Positions 12,265 to 24,847 of a stretch of DNA of 64,000 bases are shown here, piece after piece. Numbering within the stretch: the first letter of the stretch is position 1; every line of letters begins with the position of its first letter. The DNA lies in NCBI RefSeq assembly GCF_004210375.1, contig NC_134830.1, positions 65,636,326 to 65,700,325 on the forward strand, in the 5' to 3' direction. A model generated the notes under the pieces. It made no database searches, was not told the DNA's origin, and saw only the letters and a list, made by a program, of their open reading frames with translations. Both the position numbers and the translations under genes were made by a program. Source of the stretch: Tachypleus tridentatus (Eukaryota > Arthropoda > Merostomata > Xiphosura > Limulidae).

Positions 12265-14640
12265 CTTTTAGAGAACCAGTTCTCTATACTGTGGCCTCAT
12301 TGTTAGGTTTTAAGTTCGTAGGCTAACATAGTCACTAAAAAATCAATTTGTTTTTCAGTTACACTGATACGCGATTAAATTTTAGTTCGTTAGGTCTAAA
12401 AAGCGACATGATGAGTTCGTAAACGAATAGAACACTTGGATGATAAACTCCTAGCTCAGTAAAACTGTCCGGATTAACTGTAATTTATGGCAATTTTGGG
12501 GTATAAGTAAATAGTTTTGTTGGAATGTCAGATGACTGGTCACTAAGAACAGTCAGAGGATAATATTTTAGTTTTTTGGAACGTTTAAAGGATCTTTGGA
12601 GATTTTATATAACTATCGATATATTTATTATAGAATCAGTAGAATTATCATTGTATTTGTTTGTAACTTAAAAGAATAATTAGCAGATCAATTCTTCGTT
12701 CAATAAACACCTTTTACCTGCATCAAAATTAACTGCTATTTTTGACTATCAACGTTAAATTTATTTTTTAGAGACCACGAATTTATTCCTCTGCTGAAAT
12801 ATAAAAAGATAATTTTAAACTCAGAGGTTGAAATACGAGTTCAGAATTGTGGTGAAAGAAAAGTGTAGTTTTCAGCAATATCGAAATGGTTGTTTTCAAT
12901 TTTCGCACAAAGCTGCACGAGAATTATCGACGCTAACCGTCCGTTAGCGAACTCTTGTGTCAAGTGAATTTTTGGTATTTGTTACATACTATTATCAGAA
13001 ACTTTTGAATGTTTTTACAGTATTTACTGTTTGTGTATGTTGTTTTTTTAACAAATGAAAAAAATAATTTTTATATTTGGCTTTAGTGATAGTTAAGAGA
13101 CTTAAATTGGTTAAAGCTGTGATAAGTCAATATCATTAATTGCTTATAAAGATGCTACATAAGTACACATTTATTCATTTGCAGATTCAAAAAGTAAAAA
13201 CTTTGTCTGCTGTATTAATTAACTTTTGGAGGTTTTATATTTTTGTCAAAAAATTACGTGGTATTGGATGCTAAATGCTTACACTTAAATTGAGAAGTTT
13301 CTTATAATATCGTATAACCTGATGCAGTAAACCATATCAGCGATATGCATCAAAAACCAGTACGGTAAAATTTCAGATTCCTATCTTTTCCTAAAGCAGA
13401 TGTCTTCATCTCTGACAGGATGTAAAACTTCATCAAATCTTGTATTGATACACATCGCTGTTGTCTGGGTTGAAAATTATGTTTGAAGTCAAATGTGGTG
13501 GCGGTGTTTAATAAATTTATAAATCGTTTTATCATATTTTATAGTATTGCCAAACATAAATACCAAAAAAAAACCTGTTTTCCCAAATAGAAATTACGTT
13601 GTTGGGAAAAATAAATTATTTACCATTGAACGTTCTTGTTTAACCATGAAATCAGACAGAATATAAAAAATGTCTGTTAGAAAGTCAGTGACCTGTAACA
13701 GAAGAGTTACCCCTATGTTGAGCTTGTCCAGAAAGTTTACACGAATACGGCTCGATAAATAAAACTCGTCTTGGTACAACGTTTAGAGATAAACTTTGTA
13801 TAGTTTTGAATTATATTAATCTGTGTAATGTTTTAACAAGTTTCACTCTTTTCTTCCATTTCAATACTGCAATTTAAAACACTGTTATTTATGTTCTGTT
13901 TCCATGAATTTTACACTTTTAAATATGGTTATATATAAGTTATTCCCCATAATTCTTTTTCCTTTCGGTTTCGCAACGTTCCGTGAAGGAGACCGAGGAT
14001 GAAATTTGTATCTCGTACAAGCTGGATTCATTAATGATCACACATTGTAGTCCAACTGATTTCAGTTGCGTCTTCTATTCTGTGTATAGATTCGTGTTTG
14101 AGAAACGTAAACCACAACCTGTCAAATGAGTTAAATATAATAGGCGTTCCAAGGTATGTTACATTATTACATTATTATTTTCCTCTTTAAAAGAATCATC
14201 TTAGCGTTATATGAATGGTGTTCTTAGATTCATAGATAACTAAAATTTTGCTAGCATCAAAACTACAAATAACTCATGTGAAACTTTGGACAAATATAGA
14301 TAATGATAGTTTTCTTGCAATACTGAAGATATAATCAGCATTGTAATGCCAGTTGTTATAATAATAATGTAAATTATTTCCTATCAACTCCAACGGGTAA
14401 CAAGGAAAACGTTAACTTATACTTCGAAGCATATAATGTTTGAAACGAATACACTAAGTCTACAATACTACACACCATTGTATCATTCTACCAATCTTCT
14501 GATTATCAGTATTTTCAATATTAACATACTGGACTAGCAACATTAAATATAAAAACCAGGGAACCTCATTCTTCTTTGACATTACGACTTAACACGATCA
14601 CGGTAAAGGTATCTCTAAGGTTTACCCTTTGACTTATCGA
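12265..14640. other. Spacer S1, no gene seen
   Basis: Paralogous to 48060-50340 of S2. A SINE fragment lies at 12895-12960 (fuller in S2 at 49090-49310). No exon was recognised and open frames are not conserved between the two spacers. Confidence 0.5.
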
Positions 14641-14660
14641 TCACAAATAAGGAAATTACA

Positions 14661-14975
14661 TTGACGAATAAAATTAATATCACCTCTCAGAAAAACTTGT
14701 TTATCAGAGATATGAACATATTCAATCCTACGTATCGAAGTTTCATCATAGTTGAATATTGGGAGGAGGACAGTGCTTACGTTTATGCGATCATCACCTT
14801 CACTATTATCATTATTATTTTATTTACTATTGCAAAACGTACAGTATACTTTACGTCCTTCAGTGTGATGAAAATATGTCCAGTTCATATCTTTACTTAT
14901 ATTAAATATATTGACCTCGTTCTAAATTCAACACACAGGTTGTTCTGTCATACAGTGCCTTCCACATATCAGTAA
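14661..14975 (+). other. Open frame similar in S1 and S2, coding status doubtful
   Basis: A 104-codon frame ends in ...FTYIKYIDLVLNSTHRLF... The S2 counterpart (50962-51150) keeps the frame without indels for about 190 bp and reads FTYIKYIDLVLNSTNRLC. However, the differences are mostly amino-acid changing, which is what neutral drift gives, and the frame resembles no protein I know. It is recorded only because the frame survives in both copies. Confidence 0.15.
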
Positions 14976-15779
14976 GATTGTGATTATTAACCCACTGTGA
15001 ATTTAATTTAGAATTCAGTTAAATTTTCCAAAGACCACAAGATTACCGAAAGGAGAATATCAGAGGCAAACATAGTTTCCGAAATCTAAATACTGCCTAC
15101 ATTCATTCATTTCTTAGCATAAGAAAACCATAATTGTTACGTAATGTAAGTTTTATGTTTTTGTAAAGCTATAGTGAAATATATCAAGTTAATGAACAGT
15201 GTTCAGAAACAACAGTTTACAATACTTCTGTAGCTTTTGGGTTTAACAGTGAATACAGCGAGAACAGCATATGTAAGGATGATGAGTTGGTTGAGATTGA
15301 TTCTGATGGAAATTGATATATGGATGATGTTTTTGTTGTTTTTTTTGTAAAAGACAACATTTGTATACATATAGTTTACAGGCATATCAGTTACTCGGAA
15401 TCTCGGCATTTTATCTATCCATATATTCATTTAGTGAACCATAACAGTTTGTCAGTTAATTGGTCATGTGTTTAAATCTGCTAATCAAATTCTGGAGTAT
15501 TCTGTCTGCTTGATCAACAATCTTCCTTCTTCTCTGTGACGTTCTTCAAGATACTAGTTTTATAACTTTAAGCCGTAAATTAAACTGCGACTCACTTTTG
15601 TTGAATGCATCGTTTGTTCTTGACAGACAAAGAGAACTGATCTCTTTCTTTACTTCCACCCGTGTTTACTTTGTTAGGCATCGTAAAATTAGTTTTGTGT
15701 CTGGATATTTCAAAAATATTTTGGTGAATGAAAACACAAAATACATTTGTTACTTCGGTTTATTGTAATATCTTCGTTC

Positions 15780-16198
15780 ATTTGTTTCACTGCTTTAAAA
15801 TCAGTCCTTTATTCGTTCTATCTGTGATGTTGAAAGTAGTTTTCTAAAGTTTATGGAAAGATGTATATAATTCTTTCGTGTGAACCTACGTTATTATTGC
15901 ATGTTAAACCTATTTTGTTAATTTCATCAAAGTTTACGTCACTTGTTAAAGACTAAATATTCCTTTGTTGAAAATTTCTTGTTGCCGAATCAGTAACGTT
16001 GAACCTGTATAAAAAAATTAAATTCTGATTTACCAGTAGAATTTCGATGAGATAATTGTATATTTCTTACAGATTGTGATGTTTGCTTTATCTTGTTCTT
16101 GTTGATCTGGTGACTCATAAGCTAAGCCTTTTTTATCTTCACTTGAAAAACAGACATAATTTTCGTACATAAGCGGAGAAGATAACGGGAAAATATTT
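15780..16198 (-). pseudogene. Remnants of a minus-strand gene, possibly an adenylyl cyclase tail (S1)
   Basis: On the minus strand, 16198-16030 is open for about 55 codons and is clearly unlike AT-rich noise: PLSSPLMYENYVCFSSEDKK then LAYESPDQQEQDKANITICK. Further along, 15955-15830 aligns with the acidic frame at 51988-51800 of S2 (shared DEI-KI-LTCNN) but has stops. In S2 the same stretch lies directly downstream of an adenylyl cyclase C2 domain, so this may be that gene's C-terminal tail. The link is by position only. S1 has lost the C2 exons through deletion and SINE insertion. Confidence 0.4.
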
Positions 16199-16241
16199 CA
16201 TTTCGATAAGTTGAAAACACTGCACTTCATCGTCATCGTCA

Positions 16242-16762
16242 TCCAAACAATTAAAAACTAAACACACTGAAACGTTCTAAAATATGTACATGATTTTAAT
16301 ATATAAAGGTCATCGTCAGGTTCACGAGCCGTTTTTACACATATATAGTGTTTGTGGGTGTTTTTCTTACAGCAAAGCCACATCGAGCTACCTGCTGAGC
16401 CCACCAAGAAGAATCGAATCCCTGAATTTAGCGTTGTATTTCCGTAGACTTACCGCTGTACCAATGGGGTGCAGTAAACGATTTACAGTTTCAGTTACCT
16501 AAAAATGTAATCTTGAAAATTTAAATAAATAAATAAAAGTATAATCTAAACAATACTAAATCGGTTATAATTAAAACGGGAATACATTTAAAACAAAACA
16601 TTTCAAAATCTCAATAATATTTAGAAAAACTGATTCACATAAGTTTTTATTAATAAACACTCAAAACAACAACAACATGCCTTTCTGTAGCTTTTTACTT
16701 AATTCCAAACAATTAAAAACTAAACACACTGAAACGTTCTAAAATATGTACATGATTTTAAT
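16242..16762 (+). repeat. Identical 59-bp direct repeat, 462 bp apart
   Basis: Positions 16242-16300 and 16704-16762 are identical over 59 bp, starting TCCAAACAATTAAAAACTAA and ending TGATTTTAAT. In an otherwise heavily diverged spacer this points to recent duplication or gene conversion. S2 has one diverged version near 52765. Confidence 0.8.
16345..16485 (-). repeat. Short tRNA-like SINE, family 2
   Basis: Reverse-oriented copy with the CTGCTGAGCCCACC module and GAATCGAATCCC (box-B-like in reverse). It lies inside the segment flanked by the 59-bp repeat. Confidence 0.65.
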
Positions 16763-17643
16763 GGTTTAATATATAAAGGTAATGACATCAGTTAGAAATG
16801 TATTAACCTCTTTCGATTATCAAATTATGAAAACTAATATTACATGTTATGAAATTACTCCGAAAACACAAAACTTTTTCACTAAATCTTTAGCGTTGCA
16901 TGTGCAGCTGGTAAAATTTCAAATATCTAAATACAGATTCTAGACTGGATACTATTTATCTATGTAACTTTTTTGTATATTCACGTAAATAATTTTCAGC
17001 ATATGGGTGAGACTTCCACTACTTTTTTACCACTACTTCTGCCCCATGCAGGTGCAGGAGGATTTTCACTAAATTTAGTACAGAGGGTCACTCGGCCCAT
17101 GAGAAGATATATGCAAATTTTTACTTTTGCGTTCTCAATATGTTGTGGATGTTTTTATTGCATTTTTTACTACCACATGTTGATCGATCTTCAAATTTTG
17201 TTTGCGTGGAGATTGATTGGGTCCTTAACGAGATACATGTAAATTGTGGTTTCACATTTTATGTTTTGCTGTTCTTATGGAAGTTTTTCTTTTCTTATAG
17301 ATACATGAAAATTAAGTAACTTTTCATGTCCAAAAAAGAAGTACTCCTACTAGATATCAATAAATAATAATATGTATGACCCATTTCTTGTTAGTTTCGG
17401 TGTTAAATATCTATTTTTCTGTGCACACAGATATATAAGTCGCAAATATCAGTTTGTCTGTCTTTTTATCTCTTATCTAACTAATTGTAGATCGCAAGGT
17501 CTGTCTCTATTAAATTTTTTAGTTGGAATTTTGAAACAAAGAGCATACTATTATTTTTGCATTAGTCTAAACTAGATTCACAGATGGCACCATGTTCTTA
17601 CATAACAACAACAGGAAAAACAAACTCAGCTGACATTTGTATT

Positions 17644-17733
17644 TCAACAGGCATAAAGAAAGATGCTGAAATGAAGTGCCGTTTCTTTAGTTATACCAAC
17701 TTCTGGCGTGGTCCTTGACGTTTTAACTTTGGC
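17644..17733 (-). pseudogene. Exon-like fragment on the minus strand, not recognised
   Basis: A good acceptor (ATATCTTACAG) at 17736-17734 is followed by 29 open codons, KVKTSRTTPEVGITKETALH in part, ending at TGA. The composition is protein-like. It lies just downstream, on the minus strand, of an EGF-like frame (17898-17800) and could belong to the same decayed gene. No product can be named. Confidence 0.25.
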
Positions 17734-17799
17734 CTGTAAGATATTTCTCCAGTCAGTGATTATCAATTAATTAATCGCATGAACGACTATGAACGAACA

Positions 17800-17898
17800 T
17801 TAAGAGCTGGCTGTTGAAAACGAGTGAGAGAAAGCACACCGATAACCACTACCTTTTCCTATACAGTAACCCTGGCCATCGCACGGTGTATGCCATAT
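17800..17898 (-). pseudogene. EGF-like module remnant on the minus strand
   Basis: The minus frame reads HTPCDGQGYCIGKGSGYRCA followed by FSHSFSTASS and a stop. The spacing Cys-x5-Cys and then Gly-Tyr-x-Cys fits the middle of an EGF-like domain (C..G.G.C......GY.C). An AG acceptor-like site (ACTTAAG) precedes it. Only three cysteines are visible, so this is a fragment or broken domain. The surrounding 17580-17890 is less AT-rich than its neighbours and is absent from S2. Confidence 0.3.
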
Positions 17899-18504
17899 CT
17901 TAAGTATATTCATAATAAGTACTTAAAGCTTATATAAACCTTTTGGTGAAGCAATAATGATTACTGTAGTAGTAGGTTATTGTAAATAAAATATGTAAAA
18001 GTTAAGTTTTTGTGTTATTTAACATAGCATCCACCTTTAAATTTTTGAAAAATCATAATCCCGACAAAATACGGGAAACAAAGTTTGTATTTAATACAAC
18101 AGTAAAGTTCGTGAAAGTTTTATTTTTAGATACAATATAAAATTTAAAGTTTCTTGCAAGAGCTTTCTTCATTTCTGTATTAATTTGAAAATAATATTAC
18201 TTGCACATAAATTTTATTTTTTCATAGATGCAACATTTATTCTTAGTGCCAGTTTTAGATTTGTTCTAGGTAGTGAATCGTAATGTTTTAGTTTATCTGT
18301 TATATAAGTGGATATCTTTTGTTACTGGTATAACATGTCTCTCTGAAATATTCTTCATTATCTTTAACACTTCTCAGCCATATAATGTGATTCACATTTT
18401 GTTCTGATTTTTATGTTACTGATATTTAAATATATATGATATTGATCACATTCAATTTCAATATCAGTCAATTTTGACAAAGAAAAACAAAAACAGTTAC
18501 GAAA

Positions 18505-18800
18505 AAACGAAACTATTCCTTCAGGAACACGTAAGAACAAGCTTAAGCTGTTGGAATTCAATACTTCAGAACAAAAAATCTTCAAACAACTGACATATTG
18601 AAACTATACTGTTATACCAATTATGAAAATCCAGTTGAATTTTTTTTACCTCATCAATCACAATTTTATCCTTTAATAAGTCATGATCTTCAAAACAAAA
18701 ACAAGCCCTGGTTTACATTAGGGTGTAATTTTATTCCAAATCAGTTTCTCTTTCACCTCATTTTACCCTCATTCTCTACAGAAATACTTGTGTTTTTTTT
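18505..18800 (+). pseudogene. Copy B, first coding exon remnant
   Basis: Aligns with 61688-62017 of copy D: ATTCCTTCAG, then CATATTGAAAC (TTATTGAAAC in D), then PHQSQFYPLISHDLQNK against D's PDQSQSSPLISHDLGNK. Deletions and frameshifts remove the RLYDPDEN segment and TM1, and the donor is lost. The 5' end of the exon, the upstream region and the promoter seen at D are missing, because 18430 is joined almost directly to mid-exon. Confidence 0.75.
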
Positions 18801-19129
18801 TCATATCTAATTCAACTGATAAATGTAAAGCAAATGTCTCAGATAATTAAACCAAAAAAATCACATATTTTTAAAACATAAGCTCGGATACAAATTAAAA
18901 ATTGGGTGAAATGTAACAGAGAAAGAGAAAAATGTGCAGAAATATATTCTACACAGCAGAAATAGCAAGCTATCAATTATATTTATCCTCTAACAGTACA
19001 CCTCAAGGGTGGAGTAAAATTATAAAAAGATATATTCAAATGAGAATAGTTTTGAATAACAAACCTTGTATTTTAGTGTTATAAGTCCGTAAACTTTCTA
19101 CCGTCACACTAATTCGTTCGATTATTGTT

Positions 19130-19290
19130 GTTATTTTTTAATTTTGCGAAAACTGCAAGAGAATTTTCTAAGCTATTCGCCTCTAATTTAACAATGTTCG
19201 AAGAGAGGGTAGGCATCTAATCATCACAACCCACGACCAACTTTGGGGCTACCCTTTTACCAACGAATAAAGGAAATGACTAATCAATTG
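19130..19290 (-). repeat. SINE family 1, partial
   Basis: Reverse-oriented 3' part of the family 1 SINE in intron 1 of copy B. The same insertion is at 62420-62590 in copy D, so it predates the B/D split. Confidence 0.65.
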
Positions 19291-19299
19291 GTCTAATCA

Positions 19300-20190
19300 T
19301 GCCACTGAAATTAAATGAAAGAAAGGTAACTGAAAAACACAAGAGAACGAGATAACTACAACCTTGGTGTATAGAATAGTACGATGTCATTAAATACAAT
19401 AACAGTCACGTGATTGTATAAAGAGAATATCAAAATCTAAAACGTCATTTTCATTAATTAATACTGTAAGATAAATTATATTTTTAAACGACTGTTTATA
19501 TTTTAAACTTATTCTGTCTTCTTTGTAATTTTTATTGCTAAGCTATAAAACTACAATCCAGTAATAAAACTACCACCTAGTGTTGCGATTGGTGTGGTAT
19601 TTTTGTTATGTTTTATTGGTTAAATCTGAAACATAATTTTTGGAAAAATTTAAATGCTTTACTTTTGTTCAACTATAAGAATTTTTCCTGTATATAAGTG
19701 TATTACTCAGTAGTAGTTTCTGATAATCAGTGCAGTAGTTTCCAAATCGAGAATTTTCACGTTAACCAAAAAACGTTTATTTTTCAGTCAGTGAGAAATC
19801 AAATAACACCAACACAGCATGGATTTCTTTTTAGAGTGTTTTCCTTCATCACATTTTAACTTTCTTCAATCATTTTAAAAATGGTGAGTACCAATTAAGC
19901 TCTAAAAAGTAGATTAATTGTTTACAATTATTACTTTTTTCTTTAGTGCAAACTTCAAGGAGTTTAATCGCAGAATAATTTCTATATTTCTAACAAATAC
20001 CAATTCCAAATGGTTCGTAATAAAAAATGCAATAAATATAAATTTCTCAGTAACAACGTATCAAACATTTTTTACACGAAAAAGTAATATTATTAAAGTA
20101 AAAATTCAATTAGTTATAATTCTACAAAGTTTAGTAGATCTTAACAAAACGATTTCAAACACGCAAATTAACAAATCACAATATAGCTAA
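19300..20190. other. Copy B intron 1, no exon seen
   Basis: Matches 62600-63570 in copy D throughout, with moderate divergence. No exon, RNA or transposon signature was seen. Confidence 0.5.
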
Positions 20191-20570
20191 AACCATTATG
20201 ATGTGTTCCGTATTATAATTTATTTCGGATAAGTGTCCGATTTATTATATAACGTTTGTCAGAACGTTATTATTTCAAAAAACCCGAAAATATGAATTTA
20301 AATTTAGAAGTTAATTAACTCTTAATCCGTATCAAATTTATGGTATTTGTAACAATATTTTCATTTCTAACAAAAATATATCTTATTACACGAACAACAT
20401 AAAAATATGATTTATAACAACGGTTATTACTAATACTTATTACAAATGATTGTTTACAAACAATAATTATACAAACTCACAGACAATGTTGATTGTTATA
20501 TCTAGTATAGAACTGAATATTTTATTGATGATCTTGGTTCACGATGACCAAATTATTTTTTGAATTCATA
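20190..20570. repeat. AT-rich interspersed repeat R7, copy 2
   Basis: Starts around TAATTTATTTCGGATAAGTG and carries a version of the shared palindrome (TAACAACGGTTATTA). Paralogous to 32610-32950 and 63580-63890 through gene duplication. Confidence 0.7.
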
Positions 20571-21699
20571 CTGTCACACATCTCTGAAGTTACTCAGCTA
20601 AGAGTCTGTTAGCCATTTCTGTAATTTACCGATAAACACGCGTTATCACAATGGTAACTTCCAAGGCCTATAGCGTACTGAGTGTAGCTGCCCAATACTA
20701 CTGATACCTTCATTATCCCCAGGCTGACTGCTTTTATATGAATCATGCGACTTTGTAGAAATTTCAACAATGTTCTAGCGCGTTGTCAAAAAATAAATAT
20801 TGTTCGTTCTTACTCTCAAGAATCTTCTACAAGTTTAAGAACATTTGGGACTTGCTCAATTCACAGTTAGGAATATTCGTCACCTTCAAAAATGTAAGCT
20901 TAGCTAAAGCAAGCGTAAGCCTTAAAACAAACGTATAACGATGAATCCATAACTAGTTTTTTTAAGGTCTGTTCTCTCGAGAAAACAACACAGTAGTCTA
21001 ATGCAAAAAAAAACGTCTCCCCTCAGCCGTTGAACGTGAAATATTTGTTTATAACCTTCTCTTACTTTTTTACAGGTGCTTATTGTGACAAAAACGTGTC
21101 ACCTACCCCTACGTTATCTCGATTCATTTCCCTCTTTTACTAAGAATTAGGTTTTTATGTGTAAAAAAGGAAACTTTATTATTTCCATTTATTGAAGCAT
21201 TTTTATGTACTTTTTAATCATGTAATTAATTTGTTAGTTGTCATTTTTCTTTTATCGTCTTTTTCTTATTCTTGGATAACAGTAGGCATTTTTTCTTTAT
21301 TCCGATTAAACCATTGTAATTTGTGTCGTTTAATTTATAACGTAATTTTAATCACGAATGTAATGAATTCACCTAAAATGGCTTCATAATTTTGAAATAA
21401 ATATCTCGTTTTTCCAACCTGAAACTACAGTAAACGTGGCATGGGTGTACGTTTCATCATGGACTTTAAAGGTAACTCTACGGTTTTTAACTTTAATTGT
21501 TTTTTAACTAAAAGTATTTTTTTATTATTTTACAGGTACCAAAAATCTCAACAAAATGTTTATTAATCTCTAGGGTATGTTTTGGCGGTTGTTCCACAAT
21601 CTTTCTTGGGGAAGTTTATCTTTCACTTCTTCTTTTCTGAGAATAATGAACATAAATATGAAAAGAGGAACGACATTTATTTAAAAAAAAAAAGTTTAT

Positions 21700-21890
21700 C
21701 ATTCGTTGAATTTTGCGCAAAACTACTCGAGGTTTTTAGGTGACAAATTAAAGACAAGGTAACTAGTCAAAATACTCACCATCAATCCTTGATATACTCC
21801 AAGTTATGGTTGAATTGCGTTACAACAAACATATTTGGTTACGCGGTTCAATCCTTGTCTGTCGACTGCGAGGTAAGACTCTGACCACCA
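21700..21890 (-). repeat. Old SINE family 1 copy, shared with copy C
   Basis: A degraded reverse copy (GCGCAAAACTACTCGAGG... and TGGTTACGCGGTTC...). The same element lies at about 34700-34920 in copy C just after the same exon, so the insertion predates the B/C duplication. Confidence 0.55.
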
Positions 21891-22289
21891 GATGATACTT
21901 AAACCCAAACAAATCTCATATTAATATAATATTAAATATCAATAAGGTTTCGCGAACTTTTTAAAATGGGACAATTTTAAAATAATTCACATAGGTAATT
22001 ACCAATATTATGGTTATATAGCTCCTGATAGTTGGATGTTTTGTTTTTAATACTGCGATGATAGTTCGTACTGTTTTTTGTGAAGGTTACATGTAAAAGG
22101 TATTTCTTAATCTGTAATGTAGTCCTACATTTCAGCTCTCTGATAAAGTCTTCACCTGGAATCACATTTATTTCATTATCTTTTGTGGGAAGATTTGTTT
22201 AGACTATTGGATCAGCATCTCTGTTAACTCTGGGTTATGTCTTCATTACTAACGAATTTACTGAATATCGTTCAATAGCTCTGGTGAGG

Positions 22290-24380
22290 AGAATTTCTTT
22301 TTCGAATCTAAACACTAAAATATTGTTCTAAATACTATATAATCTATGATTAACACTTATTTTCAACAATATATCCTCAACAGTATCATGAAAACTCCTG
22401 ATTTGAGTTCTTATTAATTTAAATTTAAATTTAAATTAAATTCATTTTTGAGAAAACTAACATGAAAACTATAAACATAATGTTGGTTAAAAATAAGTGA
22501 TAGCTTTGAACTTACACTTCTGTTCACAAACTAAAGTAAGTTAACTTGTAATTTTTATACATTTTAGAAATCATTTAAGGTTAGTAAAACTATTGTTTCT
22601 ATTAACTTTGGCATGACCCCTAGAGGTACTTCGGTAACTATGCGTACTTATATGGCCGTTTTCTCCATATACATTTCATACCTGTTGTTAAACATTCACA
22701 TAGCTTATTGTGTAGTTTCGTGCTCAACTTTAAAAACAACAGCAATGACATACACAAATCTTCGAAACAGGGATATCAAATAGTTTTCCCTTATTGTTAT
22801 AGTATATATTTGTTATATACTATACAAATCCGCAAAACGAATGAGACAAAATACGGAAAATAAAAATTCCTAAAAATTAATAAAATTGAAAAGAATACTC
22901 TGAATTTATTCTTTAAAGTATTTTACACATATGAAATTACCAACCAGTTCTAATAAAACTTTTACTGTTGTGGTAACGTTAAAACAGCTATATGTCTTCT
23001 ATTGATTAGCGTATCCGAGCTGCATAAGATTCTGGAAGTTGTTTTAATAAAGAATATTTTCCTAATTTCTTCTGCTACAACAAGACAACAACTTTCCAAT
23101 GTGACACCACATAAAAGAATTCCGTAATTGTCTCTGAAACACTTATAATTCGTTTGTTTTATAATTTGCTCTAGCTTCCATTAAGTGATAGATAAGAGGA
23201 AAGGAAACTAATCAAAACCGTCCCCACGAATCTAAAGATATTCATTTACAATCAAAAATTGAGAAAAAGCTGAAAAAGAGAGCATTAATAAAATTCAACC
23301 ACGACACGTTGATCACAAGCCCAATGCCCTAACCATCAGACCAATGGCTTAACTCCACACATATATTGAATGAGACGTTTGCCTGGCACGGACATGGTAT
23401 AGATATCAATGCGTATCTCATTATGATAAACAAGAACATCGAGTAAAGACTCAATAACATCTTAATAAATGCAAATATTCCATACAAATATATATCATAT
23501 TTAACTGAGTTTTGTAATCTATAATATAAAACGCGATTTAAAAAAACGTTATAAAGACAGTTTACAAGCAGATATCTGACGATTTTATTTCAAAACAGCT
23601 CGCATTCACTCATTTGTTACAATAAGCTGATGAATCGTTTCTTTAGAGCTTTAGAGCACGTCTCTAGATCCATTATTTGCTACAAACAAAGTTTAGACTT
23701 CGGGTAAAGAGTGACGTGTCGCATTAAATCAAATCAGAACTCAAGCTATGAAATTCTATCGCTCTTTTTAAAACAAAAAAGAGAAAAATTCACCTAACAT
23801 ATAAATATTATAGCCAGTTCAAGAAACACACTGATGCAGCATCCTTCCAACGTTAAGAGAAACACTTGCTACGTGGCGCATGCAGCTGGCTCCTATTATA
23901 TCTCTTATCACAAACGTCACAAAGCGTACATTAACTATTTGTTTCATCTTTCTCGTTTGAAACTTATAAGTTTAGCTACAACATGAATATAATATTCAGA
24001 ATTATGAAATTTGTGTTTATTATGGATATTCACTTCTTCCTCCCACATGAAAATTCAAGGTATAAAATATACGAATCCCTACAAGTGAACACGAGTAAGA
24101 GTACAACAATCCTTCATCTAAATTAAAAAGAAATACGTAGCTAGAGATAATGCAATCATCTTTGGAATATGAAATTCATAAGTAAAATTTTTTCTTAACA
24201 GAATTTTCAAATATTTTGAAAACATAACATTTGCCGTTAACCTATATTTCTTTTACTCGTAGTCAAGATTCAAAAAGTGAAACCAAATTATATATTATAT
24301 TTACATGTATTAAGAAATACAGTGTTAAAAAAAGTTTATTATAATGTCTAAGTCCTAAAATTTCAACTACAATAATGTTC
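22290..24380. other. Copy B intron, no further exon seen
   Basis: Partly paralogous to 36280-37740 of copy C. Contains an (AAATTT)n tract at 22415-22441 and an old family 1 SINE at about 23150-23345 shared with copy C (37437-37560). No exon was recognised. Confidence 0.5.
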
Positions 24381-24679
24381 TTTATGTATTAAATGTTCAG
24401 TGAAATGTTCTTCGGTTTGGGTAGCTGTATTGGACAACATGTTCGAATCGCCCTCTATGAGGTAAATAAGTACCTAATATTATGTGTAAAATAAGTTAAA
24501 TTACAAAGCATTTGTTACTCTTTTAAATTGTAAATTTGGATATTACTACTTGTAAGATAATTTTCGCGCATGAGGTCTTTGTTTGAGTTATAAAATGTGA
24601 TTTTACGCTTAAACTCAGACTTTTTCCCTTATTCGTCTAAATTATCACCAGTCAAGAAGTGAAATAAAACACTTAATCC

Positions 24680-24821
24680 ATTCCATTACAGTGTTTTTCT
24701 GTAGCAAAGCCACATCTAGCTATCTGCTGAGCCAATCGATGGAAATCGAACCCCTGATTTTAGCGTTGTAAATCTATATACTTACCGCTGTACTAGAGAG
24801 GAGGCTTAGTCAATTCCATTA
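24680..24821 (-). repeat. SINE family 2 with 9-bp target-site duplication
   Basis: The element occupies 24689-24812 and is flanked by ATTCCATTA at 24680-24688 and 24813-24821. It contains TATCTGCTGAGCC, GAAATCGAACCCCTGAT and TTACCGCTGTACTAG. Confidence 0.8.
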
Positions 24822-24847
24822 AATAAACTTTATGCCATTCAAGTGCA

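Larger units (their letters stand above)
4548..18430. repeat. Spacer S1, paralogue of spacer S2 (segmental duplication)
   Basis: Collinear but diverged matches link this spacer to 42180-54160. Examples are 6880-6960 with 43120-43200, 7640-8130 with 44270-44770, 10200-11000 with 45100-45850, 11040-11440 with 46980-47620, 13980-14520 with 49740-50280, 14760-14990 with 50930-51170, 15590-16150 with 51600-52180, 16500-16950 with 52560-52960, 16960-17110 with 53800-54020 and 18330-18430 with 54045-54160. S1 alone holds 8830-10200 and 17245-18330. S2 alone holds 52980-53790, which contains adenylyl cyclase exon sequence. Both spacers lie between the 3' end of one SLC18B1 copy and the 5' end of the next, so spacer and gene were duplicated together. 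Confidence 0.8.
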
